Made by a program: the position numbers and the translations under genes | Part shown: positions 51,044-60,800 of the stretch, in pieces | Numbering within the stretch: the first letter of the stretch is position 1 | Layout: every line of letters begins with the position of its first letter | Notes under the pieces: generated by a model | Database searches by the model: none | Seen by the model: the letters and a program-made list of their open reading frames with translations, nothing else | What the model was told of the DNA's origin: nothing | Origin: Bradyrhizobium sp. WSM3983 | Lineage (GTDB): Bacteria; Pseudomonadota; Alphaproteobacteria; Rhizobiales; Xanthobacteraceae | Reading direction: 5' to 3' | Assembly: GCF_000473045.1 (NCBI RefSeq) | Contig: NZ_AXAY01000006.1 | Span: forward strand, 274,072-338,071 | DNA length: 64,000 nucleotides

Positions 51044-51099
51044 TGCGAATCGGCTGGACTCTTCGTTGGCCAACCTTCGGAGAGCGAGCGCTGCTGAGC

Positions 51100-51187
51100 G
51101 CGCACGGCGTGCCCACCATCCGTCCGCGATCGCCGAAAGATGGTGGGCACGGCGCAAGAGCGCCTTTGCCCTCCGGCACCGTGCCAT
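51100..51187. repeat. palindromic intergenic repeat
   Basis: CGTGCCCACCAT (51108-51119) and ATGGTGGGCACG (51140-51151) are perfect 12-bp arms, followed by GCGCAAGAGCGCC and TTTGCCC. The ATGGTGGGCACGGCGC...GCGCCTTTGCCC arrangement is a repeat I have often seen between genes in Bradyrhizobium. It is the main content of the 311-base gap between aapP and the next gene. Confidence 0.65.
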
Positions 51188-51311
51188 GAAACCCGAAGCA
51201 TAGAATTTTACGCAATTGAGTCGCCGGCCAAAAACCATGCTGATGACGACACCCGCCGCTTCACGCGTCCGAAAGCTCTTTCTGCGCATGTCGCGCAAAA
51301 GGGGGCGTCAA

Positions 51312-51848
51312 ATGCTCGGCTTCGTGTTCGGCCTCAATGCCCGTCTGGGGCGGCTGCACTTCTTCCTGGCCTCGATCGCGCTGGCGATCGTGATGACCGC
51401 GATCTGCTTTGCGATCGCGATGGCCGTGCTGCGCACGACATCGCCGAGCATGATCCGTCCCGAGGACCTCACCCATAACTGGGCCATCGTCGCTGCGATG
51501 GTCTTGTTCGGGCTTGCGACCTTTACGCTGCAATCGATGCGCATCCGCGACATCGGCTGGGATCCGGTCTGCGTCATCCCGGCCTGGATCGCGTTCATGA
51601 TCGTCGATCACGTGGCGGCAGGCCGGTTTCCGGCCTGGGCGATCGGTCAGGAGCATCAGGGCACGATGGTCGGCGGGCTGGTCAATCTCGCTCTGCTGCT
51701 GGCGCTCACCTTCTGGCCGAGCGCTCACAATGAGGGCGCTTACACCAACCCGTTCGAGCCGCCCGCGCGCGCGGTCAACAAGCCTTCGATGTCGAATCAG
51801 CGCCTCGCGCGCGTGTCGCAAGGCACTGCGCGTCCGAACTGGAGTTGA
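51312..51848 (+). CDS. DUF805-family membrane protein
   Basis: From ATG 51312 (AGGGGGCG 5 nt upstream) the protein has 178 residues. GFVFGLNARLGRLHFFLAS is the DUF805 opening. Membrane helices follow (IALAIVMTAICFAIAMAVL, WAIVAAMVLFGLATFTLQS, then MRIRDIGWDPVCVIPAWIAF), and later LVNLALLLALTFWPSAHNEG. RDIGW-hydrophobic and WPSxxNxGxYTNPF match the family (RLHDIG..., PGTxGxNxFG...). A start at 51237 would add 25 residues. Function unknown; the family occurs widely in bacteria and phages. Confidence 0.8.
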   Translation: MLGFVFGLNARLGRLHFFLASIALAIVMTAICFAIAMAVLRTTSPSMIRPEDLTHNWAIVAAMVLFGLATFTLQSMRIRDIGWDPVCVIPAWIAFMIVDHVAAGRFPAWAIGQEHQGTMVGGLVNLALLLALTFWPSAHNEGAYTNPFEPPARAVNKPSMSNQRLARVSQGTARPNWS

Positions 51849-51864
51849 CGGACCTGCCTGGAAG

Positions 51865-52899
51865 CTAGACGAACGGCAGCTTGATGTTGCTGCGTTTCTC
51901 CAGCCATTCCGGCACCGGCAGGTTCTTGGCGCGCATGAAGTCGGCGTTGAACAGCTTTGACTGATAGCGGCTGCCGGAATCGCAGAGAATGGTGACGATG
52001 GTCTTGCCGGGCCCGAGCTCCCTGGCGAGCCGCATCGCGCCGACGATGTTGATGCCGGTCGACCCGCCGAGGCACAGGCCTTCGTGCTGGAGCAGCTCGT
52101 AGATCACCGTAACCGCTTCGGCATCGGGAATGAGATAGGCGTCATCGACCTTCGCGCTCTCGACGATCGCGGTCGCGCGACCGAGCCCGATGCCTTCCGT
52201 GATGGAATCGCCGGGGGTCGCCTTGGCGGTGCCGGTCCTGAAGTATTCGAACATGCCGGCGCCGTGCGGATCGGCGCAGGCGATCCGGATGTCCTTGTTC
52301 TTCTCTTTCAGGAAACGGCTGGCGCCAGCGAGCGTGCCGCCGCTGCCGACCGAGGAGACGAAGCCGTCGATCTTGCCGCCGGTCTGCTCCCAGATCTCGG
52401 GGCCGGTCGAGTCGTAATGCGCCTTGGCATTGTCGAGATTGTTCCACTGGTCGGCGAACAGCACGCCGTTCGGCTCGGTCTTGCGCAGCTCGTCGGCAAG
52501 GCGGCGGCCGACATGCTGGTAGTTGTTCGGATTGGAATAGGGCAGTGCCGGCGATTCCAGCAGCTCCGCACCGCACAGCTTGAGAAAGTCCTTCTTCTCC
52601 TGACTCTGCGTCTCCGGAATCACGATCAGCGTGCGATAGCCGCGCGCGCTCGCCACCACCGCTAGCCCAATCCCGGTGTTGCCGGCGGTCGCCTCCACTA
52701 CGAGACCGCCGGACTTCAGCTCGCCGCGCTTCTCGGCTTCCAAAATCATCCATTTGCCGGCGCGGTCCTTGACCGACTGGCCGGGGTTCATGAACTCGGC
52801 CTTGCCGAGAATGGTGCAGCCGGTCAGTTCGGAGGCGCGCTTGAGCTTGATGAGCGGGGTGTTGCCGATGGCTTCGACAACGTCGTTGTTGATGGTCAT
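51865..52899 (-). CDS. cysK: cysteine synthase A
   Basis: The 344-residue PLP enzyme makes cysteine from O-acetylserine and sulfide. NTPLIKLKRASE, the cofactor Lys in NPGQSVKDRAG, GGLVVEATAGNTGIGLAVV, the ETQSQEKKDFLKLCGAEL segment, SSVGSGGTLAGASRFLKE (phosphate loop) and LCDSGSRYQSKLF support the assignment. The ATG at 52899 is favoured over an upstream TTG. It is expected to act in the cytosol, perhaps with serine acetyltransferase, which is not in this window. The gene follows cfa in the same direction, with about 97 nt between them. Confidence 0.93.
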   Translation of the reverse strand: MTINNDVVEAIGNTPLIKLKRASELTGCTILGKAEFMNPGQSVKDRAGKWMILEAEKRGELKSGGLVVEATAGNTGIGLAVVASARGYRTLIVIPETQSQEKKDFLKLCGAELLESPALPYSNPNNYQHVGRRLADELRKTEPNGVLFADQWNNLDNAKAHYDSTGPEIWEQTGGKIDGFVSSVGSGGTLAGASRFLKEKNKDIRIACADPHGAGMFEYFRTGTAKATPGDSITEGIGLGRATAIVESAKVDDAYLIPDAEAVTVIYELLQHEGLCLGGSTGINIVGAMRLARELGPGKTIVTILCDSGSRYQSKLFNADFMRAKNLPVPEWLEKRSNIKLPFV

Positions 52900-52996
52900 G
52901 TCAGGCAATTACCGGCTGGTTCACGAGATGGACGCGACCCTAAAGTAGGGTCGCCAGGCTTACAAGCGACCCCTTGCAAGGCGAGGGCGCAAACTC

Positions 52997-54238
52997 TTAT
53001 TGCTGCTTTGCGAAGATGACCTGCCGGACGTCGATATTGCCGGAGAGGAATCCGGCCTCGCAATAGGCGAGATAGTACTCCCAAAGCCGCCGGAACCGGT
53101 CGTCAAAGCCGAGCGGCACCAAGCCCGGCCACGCCGCGCGAAAATTATTTCGCCAGGAGGCAAGCGTCTTGGCATAATCTTGCCCGAAGATGCGCTCGCC
53201 GATGACAGGGACGTTGAATCGCTCCCCGAGCGATTTCAGGACGGCCGGCGAGGGCAGCATGCCGCCGGGAAAGACGTAGCGCTGGATGAAGTCGACCTCG
53301 CGCCGGTAGCCCTGGAAAAGCCGGTCCTGGATTGTGATGGCCTGGATGCCGGCAAGCCCGCCCGGCAGCAGCCGGTCACGCAACTGTGCGAAATAGCGCG
53401 GCCAGAACTGCTCGCCGACCGCCTCGATCATCTCGATCGAGGCAATCCGGTCGTAGCGGTCCCGCTCGTCGCGATAATCCTGCAGCCGGATCTCGACCTT
53501 CTCGGCGAGGCCCGCCTCGTGGATGCGCTTGCGCGCGAAGTCGCGTTGTTCGGTCGAGATCGTGAGGCCGACGACGCGTGCGTCAAAAGTCTTGGCGGCG
53601 AATTCGGCGAAGCCGCCCCAGCCGCAGCCGATCTCGAGCAGCTTCTGGCCCGGCTTCAGGTCGAGCGCCTCGGCGAGGCGGCGATATTTGTTGGTCTGCG
53701 CCGCCGTGAGGTCTGTGGTCGATCCCTCGAACAGCGCCGACGAATAGGTCATGCTCGGATCGAGCCAGGCCGAGTAGAACGCATTGCCGATGTCGTAATG
53801 GGCGTGGATGTTGCGCCGGGACTGGCGGCGGGTGTTGCGGTTGAACCAGTGCTGCACCATCTGGACGAACCGCATCAGCGGCTTGTCGCGCAGCATGGCC
53901 TGGATCAGATCGTGGTTGACGCAGAACAGGTAGAGAAACTGCGTCAGGTCCGGCGTATCCCAATCGCCGGCGAGATAGGCTTCAGCGATGCCGATGTCGC
54001 CGCCATTGATCAGGCGCGAGGCGAAGCCGTAATTGTGCAGGCGCATGGTGGCATTCGGACCCGGCTCATGACCGCCAAGCCGGATCACACGGCCATCGGG
54101 CAGGGTCACATCGAGTGTACCGCGCCTGAGCCTGGAGCCGAAAGTGAGTGCAAGGCGGACAATCCGCGGCACGTCAGCGAGCGCTGTCTCCACATTATCG
54201 GGCGTCACCGAGACGATATTCGACATCGCCGGACTCAT
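52997..54238 (-). CDS. cfa: cyclopropane-fatty-acyl-phospholipid synthase
   Basis: The 413-residue methyltransferase adds a methylene bridge from S-adenosylmethionine to membrane phospholipid double bonds. The N-terminal lipid-binding part leads to NIHAHYDIGNAFYSAWLDPSMTYSSALF. The SAM site is LLEIGCGWGGFAEFAAKTFDARVVGLTIS. ASIEMIEAVGEQFWPRYFAQL, the FIQRYVFPGGMLPS motif, and WRNNFRAAWPGL near the C-terminus also match. Such genes usually follow a DUF1365 gene. Only a fragment of that partner remains upstream (54320-54598). Confidence 0.93.
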   Translation of the reverse strand: MSPAMSNIVSVTPDNVETALADVPRIVRLALTFGSRLRRGTLDVTLPDGRVIRLGGHEPGPNATMRLHNYGFASRLINGGDIGIAEAYLAGDWDTPDLTQFLYLFCVNHDLIQAMLRDKPLMRFVQMVQHWFNRNTRRQSRRNIHAHYDIGNAFYSAWLDPSMTYSSALFEGSTTDLTAAQTNKYRRLAEALDLKPGQKLLEIGCGWGGFAEFAAKTFDARVVGLTISTEQRDFARKRIHEAGLAEKVEIRLQDYRDERDRYDRIASIEMIEAVGEQFWPRYFAQLRDRLLPGGLAGIQAITIQDRLFQGYRREVDFIQRYVFPGGMLPSPAVLKSLGERFNVPVIGERIFGQDYAKTLASWRNNFRAAWPGLVPLGFDDRFRRLWEYYLAYCEAGFLSGNIDVRQVIFAKQQ

Positions 54239-54319
54239 CGCCTCAACTGGTCAAGGGTGACAATCCGCAAGACGCGCCCATCCCGTCTTTCGCCAGAACC
54301 GCGCGCGCCCCGCAAACGG

Positions 54320-54598
54320 TCAGCTACGGATAATATAGGCGAGTGTTTTGCCGGCCGCCAAGGTGGTTTCGCAGTCAGGCGGCACTGCAGCATTCGGTCG
54401 TGGCACCAGCCGCGCATCCTTCAGCCAGAGCTGCAGCGCCTCCCAGTGGATCACCGCCTTCAGCTTGAGGTTGACGAGCAGCAGGCCGAAGAATGATCGC
54501 GGCAGAACACGCGAGGTCAGCGGCCGGCGGCGGCCGCTGAAGGTCGCCGCGAGCGCCTCGGCCGCCGTGTCAGCGTCCCCGCCTTGTGCTGGACAAGG
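54320..54598 (-). pseudogene. DUF1365 protein, C-terminal remnant
   Basis: On the minus strand the frame from 54598 to TGA 54320 reads DTAAEALAATFSGRRRPLTS, then RVLPRSFFGLLLVNLKLKAVIHWEALQLWLKDARLVPRP. The FSGRRxPLT...LKxxIHWEALxLWLKxxxLxP pattern is the C-terminus of DUF1365 proteins, which are normally encoded just before a cyclopropane fatty acid synthase in the same operon. A TAA stands immediately upstream in this frame, and no N-terminal two-thirds is found. The gene appears truncated, 82 bases upstream of cfa. Confidence 0.7.
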
Positions 54599-54968
54599 TT
54601 ACGGTGCGTTGCGGCTCAGGTTTCAGTGGAGCGCGGGACCGGTTCGCTGGCTCTGGCGTCAGTGTGGCGGCAATATCACATGAAATCTTAGTAAGCTTGA
54701 CCCGTTTCCGGATGTTTCGAGAATGAGAGAAAGCCCTGTAAGACAGGCATATCTTACATTTTCGGGCCGGGGATGTGGGCACTTTCGGGGACGCATTTCG
54801 CAAGTGCGGGACTGTCGCGAAGTTCCGCGCCCGGCTAGGATGGCTCTCAACTTCCGCAGAAAGCATCACCGTTGTGACCGAGTTACACAGACCCACCCAG
54901 CTGTTCAGCCGCGAATCGGCTAATCCGGCCGCGCGGTGGCGGTTGGATCTGCCCGGCAGGGGGTGGAT
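54599..54968. other. promoter region of the efflux operon
   Basis: These 370 bases contain no supported gene. They hold the 22-bp dyad at 54737 and, upstream of it, TTGACC (54697-54702), which matches five of six bases of a -35 box. A weak -10 (GAGAAT, 54719-54724) lies at 16-nt spacing. Confidence 0.45.
54737..54758. promoter_or_regulatory. candidate operator dyad of the efflux operon
   Basis: TGTAAGA and TCTTACA are perfect 7-bp arms around an 8-base centre, about 210 bp before the first gene. The length and symmetry are typical of TetR-family operators. No regulator gene is in the window. Confidence 0.5.
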
Positions 54969-56441
54969 GTGACCCAGCGAGTTGCGGCGGTCGCCATGCG
55001 GCGATCTCTTGGTTCAGCTTTCCGCACGCCGGCGCGCTGGCTCGCGGTGCTTTGCTTTGCCTCGAGCTCCGGCGCCTGCGTGCTGACCCAGGACCTTCCC
55101 GATCCCGCGCTCGATGTCCCCACGCAATACAAATACGCCGGGAAGGCGGACGCGCCGCCGACGCTGGATTGGTGGCGCGGCTTCCGCTCGACGGAGCTGA
55201 CGCAGCTGATGGAAGAGGCCCAGACCGTCAATCTCGACATCGCTGCCGCGGTCTCGCGCATCGTCGAGGCCGACGCCCAGGCGCGCCAGGCGGGCGCGGC
55301 GCTGTTGCCAAGCCTGTCGGGAAGCGGATCGGAGACGTATTCGCGCACATCCGGCTCGAGCGCGTCGGGCCTGACCAATGGCGGCCGTGAAGTCGTCAAT
55401 TACTCCTCGTCGCTCAGCGCCAGCTACCAGCTCGATTTCTGGGGCCAGAACCGCGACGCGCTGCGGACGGCGGAAGAGACTGCCCATGCCAACCGCTTCG
55501 ACCGCGACACCGTTGCCCTGACGACCCTCGCAGCCGTCGCGAACGCCTATTTCCAGGTGCTGTCCTCGCAGGACCGCCTGCGCACCGCACAGCGCAATAT
55601 CGCCAGCGCCCAGCGCATCCTCGATGCCATCCGCGAACGCCGCAAGGCCGGCACCGGTACCGATCTCGACGTCGCCCAGCAGGAAAGCGTGCTGGCCAAC
55701 CAGAAGGCGCTAGTGCCACCGCTGCGGCAGACGCTCGACCAGAACACCAATGCGCTCGCCGTGCTGGTGTCGCGTCCGCCGGAGAGCGTGCGCCTTGCGG
55801 GCGGTTCGCTGGACCAGATCGCGATTCCGCGCGTCACGCCCGGCCTGCCGTCGGAGCTGCTGACGCAGCGGCCCGACATCCGCCGGCAGGAGGCGCAACT
55901 CGCCTCGGCAACTGCGAACATCGGCAATGCCCGCGCGCAATTCTTTCCGACCATCCAGCTTACCGGCAATGGCGGCTATCAGAGCTCGGCGCTGGTCTCG
56001 CTGTTCCAGCCGCACGCGGCATTCTTCCAGCTGGTCGGCAGCGCGACCCAGCCGATCTTCGACGGCGGCAAGATCCTCGGCAATTTCGAATACGCCAAGG
56101 CGCGACAGGACGAGTTGCTCCAGACCTATCGCAAGACCATCGTCCAGGCCTTCACCGACGTCGACAATGCGCTGTTCTCGATCAAGCAGACCACGATCAA
56201 GCTGCAATTGCAGCGCGATGTCGTCAACGCCTCACGGCGCGCCTTCGACCTCGCCGAGCAGCAGCTGCATGCCGGCACGGCCGATATCGTGACGGTGCTC
56301 AACACCCAACTGACGCTATTCCAGGCCGAAGACACGCTGGCGCAGGCGCAGCTCGCACGCCTTCTTGCCATCGTCAGCCTGTATCAGGCGCTTGGCGGCG
56401 GCTGGGAGCCGCGAATGGAGAAACCGGTCAATGCTCTTTAA
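54969..56441 (+). CDS. NodT-family outer-membrane efflux factor
   Basis: The 490-residue TolC-like outer-membrane lipoprotein has a signal peptide (RWLAVLCFASSSGAC) with the lipid-attached Cys in SSGAC. NPALDVP-like TQYKYAG and WWRGFRSTEL start the mature part. SYQLDFWGQNRDAL and TAEETAHANRFDRDTVALTTL, then the two repeats (TDLDVAQQESVLANQKALVP and LPSELLTQRPDIRRQEAQL), are the NodT signature. It ends GGGWE. The TolC-like trimer forms the exit duct. The GTG start at 54969 is preferred because CAGGGGG lies 5 nt upstream, while ATG 54996 is also possible. Its end overlaps the adaptor gene by 11 nt. Confidence 0.9.
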   Translation: MTQRVAAVAMRRSLGSAFRTPARWLAVLCFASSSGACVLTQDLPDPALDVPTQYKYAGKADAPPTLDWWRGFRSTELTQLMEEAQTVNLDIAAAVSRIVEADAQARQAGAALLPSLSGSGSETYSRTSGSSASGLTNGGREVVNYSSSLSASYQLDFWGQNRDALRTAEETAHANRFDRDTVALTTLAAVANAYFQVLSSQDRLRTAQRNIASAQRILDAIRERRKAGTGTDLDVAQQESVLANQKALVPPLRQTLDQNTNALAVLVSRPPESVRLAGGSLDQIAIPRVTPGLPSELLTQRPDIRRQEAQLASATANIGNARAQFFPTIQLTGNGGYQSSALVSLFQPHAAFFQLVGSATQPIFDGGKILGNFEYAKARQDELLQTYRKTIVQAFTDVDNALFSIKQTTIKLQLQRDVVNASRRAFDLAEQQLHAGTADIVTVLNTQLTLFQAEDTLAQAQLARLLAIVSLYQALGGGWEPRMEKPVNAL

Positions 56442-57855
56442 GCCGGACATGAAGCAGGACGCGAAGAAAGGGACGGCGAAAAAGTCGCGCAGCCGCGGCT
56501 TCGTCATGACCCTGATCACAGTCGCGATCCTCGGCGGCCTCGGCTATCTCGGCTGGAGCGTGATGCATCAGCAGCCGCAGCAGCAGGGCAACGGCCGCAA
56601 CCAGCGGCCCGATCTGCCGGTGCCGGTGCTGGCGGCGACGCCCAAGGTCCAGGACGTCCCTGTCTATCTCGACGGCGTCGGTGCGATCCGTGCGCTCAAC
56701 ACCGTCACCGTGCGCTCGCAGGTCGACGGCAAGCTGATCGCGGTGAAGTTCACCGAAGGCCAGGACGTCAGGAAGGGCGACGTGCTCGGCGAGATCGACC
56801 CTGCGCTCTACCAGGCGACCTACGACCAGGCCGTCGCCAAGAAGGCCCAGGACGAAGCCCAGCTCGCCAACCAGCGCATCGATCTGACGCGCTACGAGCA
56901 GCTCGCGGCCACCAATGCCGGCTCCAAGCAGCAGGCGGATACCCAGCGCGCCGCGGTCGCGCAGACCGAGGCGCTGGTCAAGGCCGACCAGGCCGCGATC
57001 GACAATGCGGCGGCGACGCTGAGCTACACCAAGATCGTGGCGCCGCTGTCGGGCCGCGCGGGCCTGCGCCAGGTCGACCAGGGCAACATCATCCACGCTG
57101 CCGACACCACCGGCCTCGTCGTCATCACGCAATTGCAGCCGATCGCGGTGTGGTTCAGCCTGCCGCAGCAGCAGATCATGCGTGTCAATGCTGCCGCCGC
57201 AAAGGGCGCGCTCGCGGTCGACGTGTTCGGCAATGACGGCGTCACCGTGATCGACACCGGCAAGCTCACCGGCATCGACAATCAGGTCGACCAGACCACC
57301 GGCACGCTCAAGCTCAAGGCCGAATTCCCCAACGCCAATTACCAGCTCTGGCCTGGCCAGTTCGTCAATGTCCGCCTCAAGGTCGAAACCTTGTCGCAGG
57401 CGCTGGTGGTGCCGACGTCAGCGGTGCAGCGCGGACCGATCGGCACGTTCAGCTATATCATCGGCGAGGACAACGTCGTCTCGGCCAAAGCGGTGACGGT
57501 GACCCAGCAGAACGAGCATGACGCAGTCATTGCCAGCGGCCTGACGGCGAACGATAAGGTCGTCACAACGGGCTTCGCCAATCTGTCCGATGGCTCCAAG
57601 GTCATCATCGGCCGCGACGAGCAGACGCCGTCGGCTGACCTCGCCCCGCGCAAGCGCACGCGCGCGCCGGATGGCCAGAAGAAGGACGGTCAGGCCAAGG
57701 ACAGTCAAGCCAAGGACGGGCAGAAGGACGGGCAAGGCAAGGATGGCGAATTCCGCGCTAAGCGGAAGAGCAGTGAAGGCGACCAGAAGGGCCAGACCGG
57801 CCCGGCGCCGGGGCCGGGGGCTCAACCAACGGGACCTGGAGCCAAGCAGCCATGA
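56431..57855 (+). CDS. RND efflux periplasmic adaptor (MdtA-like)
   Basis: The 474-residue membrane-fusion protein has a membrane anchor (about 28-45). The biotinyl-lipoyl-like halves (VYLDGVGAIRALNTVTVRSQ, VDGKLIAVKFTEGQDVRKGD) flank a coiled-coil hairpin (about 125-205, AVAKKAQDEAQLANQRID). YTKIVAPLSGRAGLRQVDQGN and the beta-barrel domain follow. The C-terminal 80 residues are a disordered KDGQ repeat tail rich in Lys, Gln, Asp and Pro, absent from MdtA. It joins the outer-membrane factor to the pumps. It starts inside the previous gene, so the two are coupled. Confidence 0.9.
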   Translation: MLFKPDMKQDAKKGTAKKSRSRGFVMTLITVAILGGLGYLGWSVMHQQPQQQGNGRNQRPDLPVPVLAATPKVQDVPVYLDGVGAIRALNTVTVRSQVDGKLIAVKFTEGQDVRKGDVLGEIDPALYQATYDQAVAKKAQDEAQLANQRIDLTRYEQLAATNAGSKQQADTQRAAVAQTEALVKADQAAIDNAAATLSYTKIVAPLSGRAGLRQVDQGNIIHAADTTGLVVITQLQPIAVWFSLPQQQIMRVNAAAAKGALAVDVFGNDGVTVIDTGKLTGIDNQVDQTTGTLKLKAEFPNANYQLWPGQFVNVRLKVETLSQALVVPTSAVQRGPIGTFSYIIGEDNVVSAKAVTVTQQNEHDAVIASGLTANDKVVTTGFANLSDGSKVIIGRDEQTPSADLAPRKRTRAPDGQKKDGQAKDSQAKDGQKDGQGKDGEFRAKRKSSEGDQKGQTGPAPGPGAQPTGPGAKQP

Positions 57856-57891
57856 TCCCGGCAACAGCCGCCTGAGCGGCAGGCGCATCTC

Positions 57892-60800
57892 ATGGGTGTT
57901 TCCGAACCCTTCATCCGCCGGCCGATCGCGACCTCGCTGCTCGGCATAGCGCTGCTGATTGGCGGCGCGCTCGGCTATTTCGCGCTGCCGGTCTCCGCGC
58001 TGCCGCAGGTTGATTTCCCGACCGTGCAGGTGTCGACGCAGCTGCCGGGCGCGAGCCCCGACGTGATCGCCTCGCTGATCACCGCGCCCCTGGAGCGGCA
58101 GCTCGGCCAGATCCCGTCGCTGACGGCGATGAACTCGACGAGCTCGTTCGGCGTCAGCCAGATCTCGCTGCAGTTCGACCTCAACCGCGACATCGACGGC
58201 GCGACGCAGGACGTGCAGGCCGCGATCAACGCCGCCGCTGGCGTGCTGCCCAAGACGCTGCCTTATCCGCCGACCTACGCCAAGGTGAACCCGGCGGACG
58301 CGCCGGTGATGACGCTGGCGCTGCGCTCGGACACGATCTCGCTGCGCGCGATGAGCGACATCGCCGATACGCTGCTGGCGCAGCGGCTCAGCCAGATCTC
58401 CGGCGTCGGTCGCGTCTCCGTGCTCGGCGGGCTGAAGCCGGCCGTGCGCATTCAAGCCGATCTGGCGCGGTTAGCCGCCTATGGCATCGCGATGGAGGAT
58501 CTGCGCGCCGCGATCGCGAACGCCAACGTCTCCGGGCCGAAGGGCTCGCTCGACGGCGCCCAGCAATCCTACATCATCGCCGCCAACGACCAGATCGCCG
58601 CCGCAGACGCCTACAGGCCGATCATCATCGCCTATCGCAACGGCTCGCCGGTCACGATCGGCGACGTCGCCCAGATCGTCGACGGGCTCGAGAACGACCG
58701 CACCGGCGGCTGGTACCAGGGCACACCGGCCGTCATTATCGACATCCAGCGCCAGCCCGGTGCCAATGTCATCGACGTCGTCAAGCAGATCCGCGCCGAG
58801 ATCCCGAAAGTCCAGCGCGCCATTCCAGCCGGCGTGCACCTGACCATCGTTTCCGACCGCACCGTCACCATTCGCGCCTCGGTCCACGACGTGCAGTTCA
58901 CGCTGGTCCTCAGCGTGGTGCTGGTGACGCTGGTGGTGCTCTTGTTCCTGCGCTCGCTGCGCGCCACGCTGATCGCGGGCGTGGCGCTGCCGCTGTCGCT
59001 GATCACGAGCTTCGGCATCATGTATTTTGCCGGCTTCAGCCTCGACAATCTGTCGCTGATGGCGCTCACGATCGGCACCGGCTTCGTGGTCGACGACGCC
59101 ATTGTCATGATCGAGAACATCGTCCGCCATATGGAGAACGGCGACAGCGCGATGCAGGCCTCGCTCAAGGGCGCCAGCGAAATCGGCTTCACCGTGATCT
59201 CGCTGACGGTGTCGCTGATCGCAGTGTTCATCCCGCTGCTTTTCATGTCGGGCCTGGTCGGCCGCATGTTCCGCGAATTCGCGCTGACCTTGACGATCGC
59301 GGTCGTGACCTCGGCGGTGGTCTCGCTGACCCTGACGCCGATGATGTGTTCGCGGCTGCTCAGGCACGCCCATGAGGAGTTGGCGGTGCCGGGGCTTGCC
59401 GCGGTCAGCCGCTTCATCGACCGCACCGTTGAGTTCTACCATCGCACGCTGCTCTGGGTGCTGGAGCGCCAGCGCGCCACGCTGGTCGTGACCTTTGCGA
59501 CGCTGGTGGCGACCCTGGTCCTCTATGTCGTGGCGCCGAAGGGTTTTCTGCCGCTGCAGGACACGGCTTCGATCACGGCGGTGACAGAGGCGGCGCCCGA
59601 CGTGTCGTTCGGCGAGATGCAGAAGCGCCAGGCCGAGGCCGCCGATGCCATCAAGGCCGATCCTGACGTGACCGGCGTGGTCTCGGTGATTGGCGCGGGC
59701 TCCGTCAATCCGACCACCAATGTCGGCCGCCTCGTCATGACGCTGAAGCCGCGCGGCGAGCGGCGCGACGATGTCAGCGCGGTCATCACGCGGTTGAAGG
59801 ACAAGGTCTCCGGCATCCCCGGCATGACCGTCTACTTCCAGCCGGTACAGGACGTGCAGATATCGACCCAGTCGAGCCGCTCGCAATACCAGTACACGCT
59901 GACCGGCACCGACGCGACGCTGGTCTCTGAATGGGCGCGAAAACTCGTCGACGAGATGCGGCGCGATCCCCTGTTCCGCGATGTCTCTTCGGAAGCGCAG
60001 GAAGGCGGCCTGCGCGCGCAGCTCGACGTCGACCGCACTCGCGCCGGTCAGCTCGGCGTCAGCCTGCAGGCCATCACCGACACGCTGAACGATGCGTTTG
60101 CGCAGCGCCAGATCTCGACCATCTATGGTCAGGCCAATCAGTACCGCGTGGTGCTGGAGGCGCTGCCGATGTACCAGCGCGATCCCTCGATCCTGTCAAA
60201 ACTCTATCTGCCGGGCGGCGCCAGCAGCTCCGTCGTCGGCGCGCCCAACGCCCAGGTGCCGCTCGACGCGGTGGCGACGCTGAAGCGCACCACGGCGCCG
60301 CTCGCGATCTCGCACCAGGCGCAATTCCCGGCGATCTCGCTCAGCTTCAACCTCGCGCCGGGTGCCGCGCTCGGTGACGCCGTCGAAGCGGTCAAGACGA
60401 TCGAGACCCGGATCGAAATGCCCAACAGCATCGTCGGAGTCTATGCCGGCGATGCCGCTGAGTTCGCCAAGGCGCTCGCCGGCCAGCCTTGGCTGCTGCT
60501 CGCCGCCGTGATCACGATCTACATCGTGCTGGGCGTGCTCTACGAGAGCTACATCCACCCGATCACGATCCTCTCGACGCTGCCCTCGGCCGGCGTCGGC
60601 GCCATTTTGGCACTGATCCTGTGTGGGCAGGATCTTTCGGTCATCGGCCTGATCGGCATCATCCTGTTGATGGGCATCGTCAAGAAGAACGCGATCATGA
60701 TGATCGACTTCGCGCTGGAGGCCGAGCGCGGGCAGGGCATGCCGGCGCATGAGGCGATCGTGCAGGCCTGTCTGTTGCGCTTCCGTCCGATCATGATGAC

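Noticed and set aside
54599..54968. A nod box ahead of the NodT-family gene
   Set aside because: No nod-box-like ATC-N9-GAT arrangement is seen, and NodT is a family name for general efflux factors, not evidence for nodulation control.
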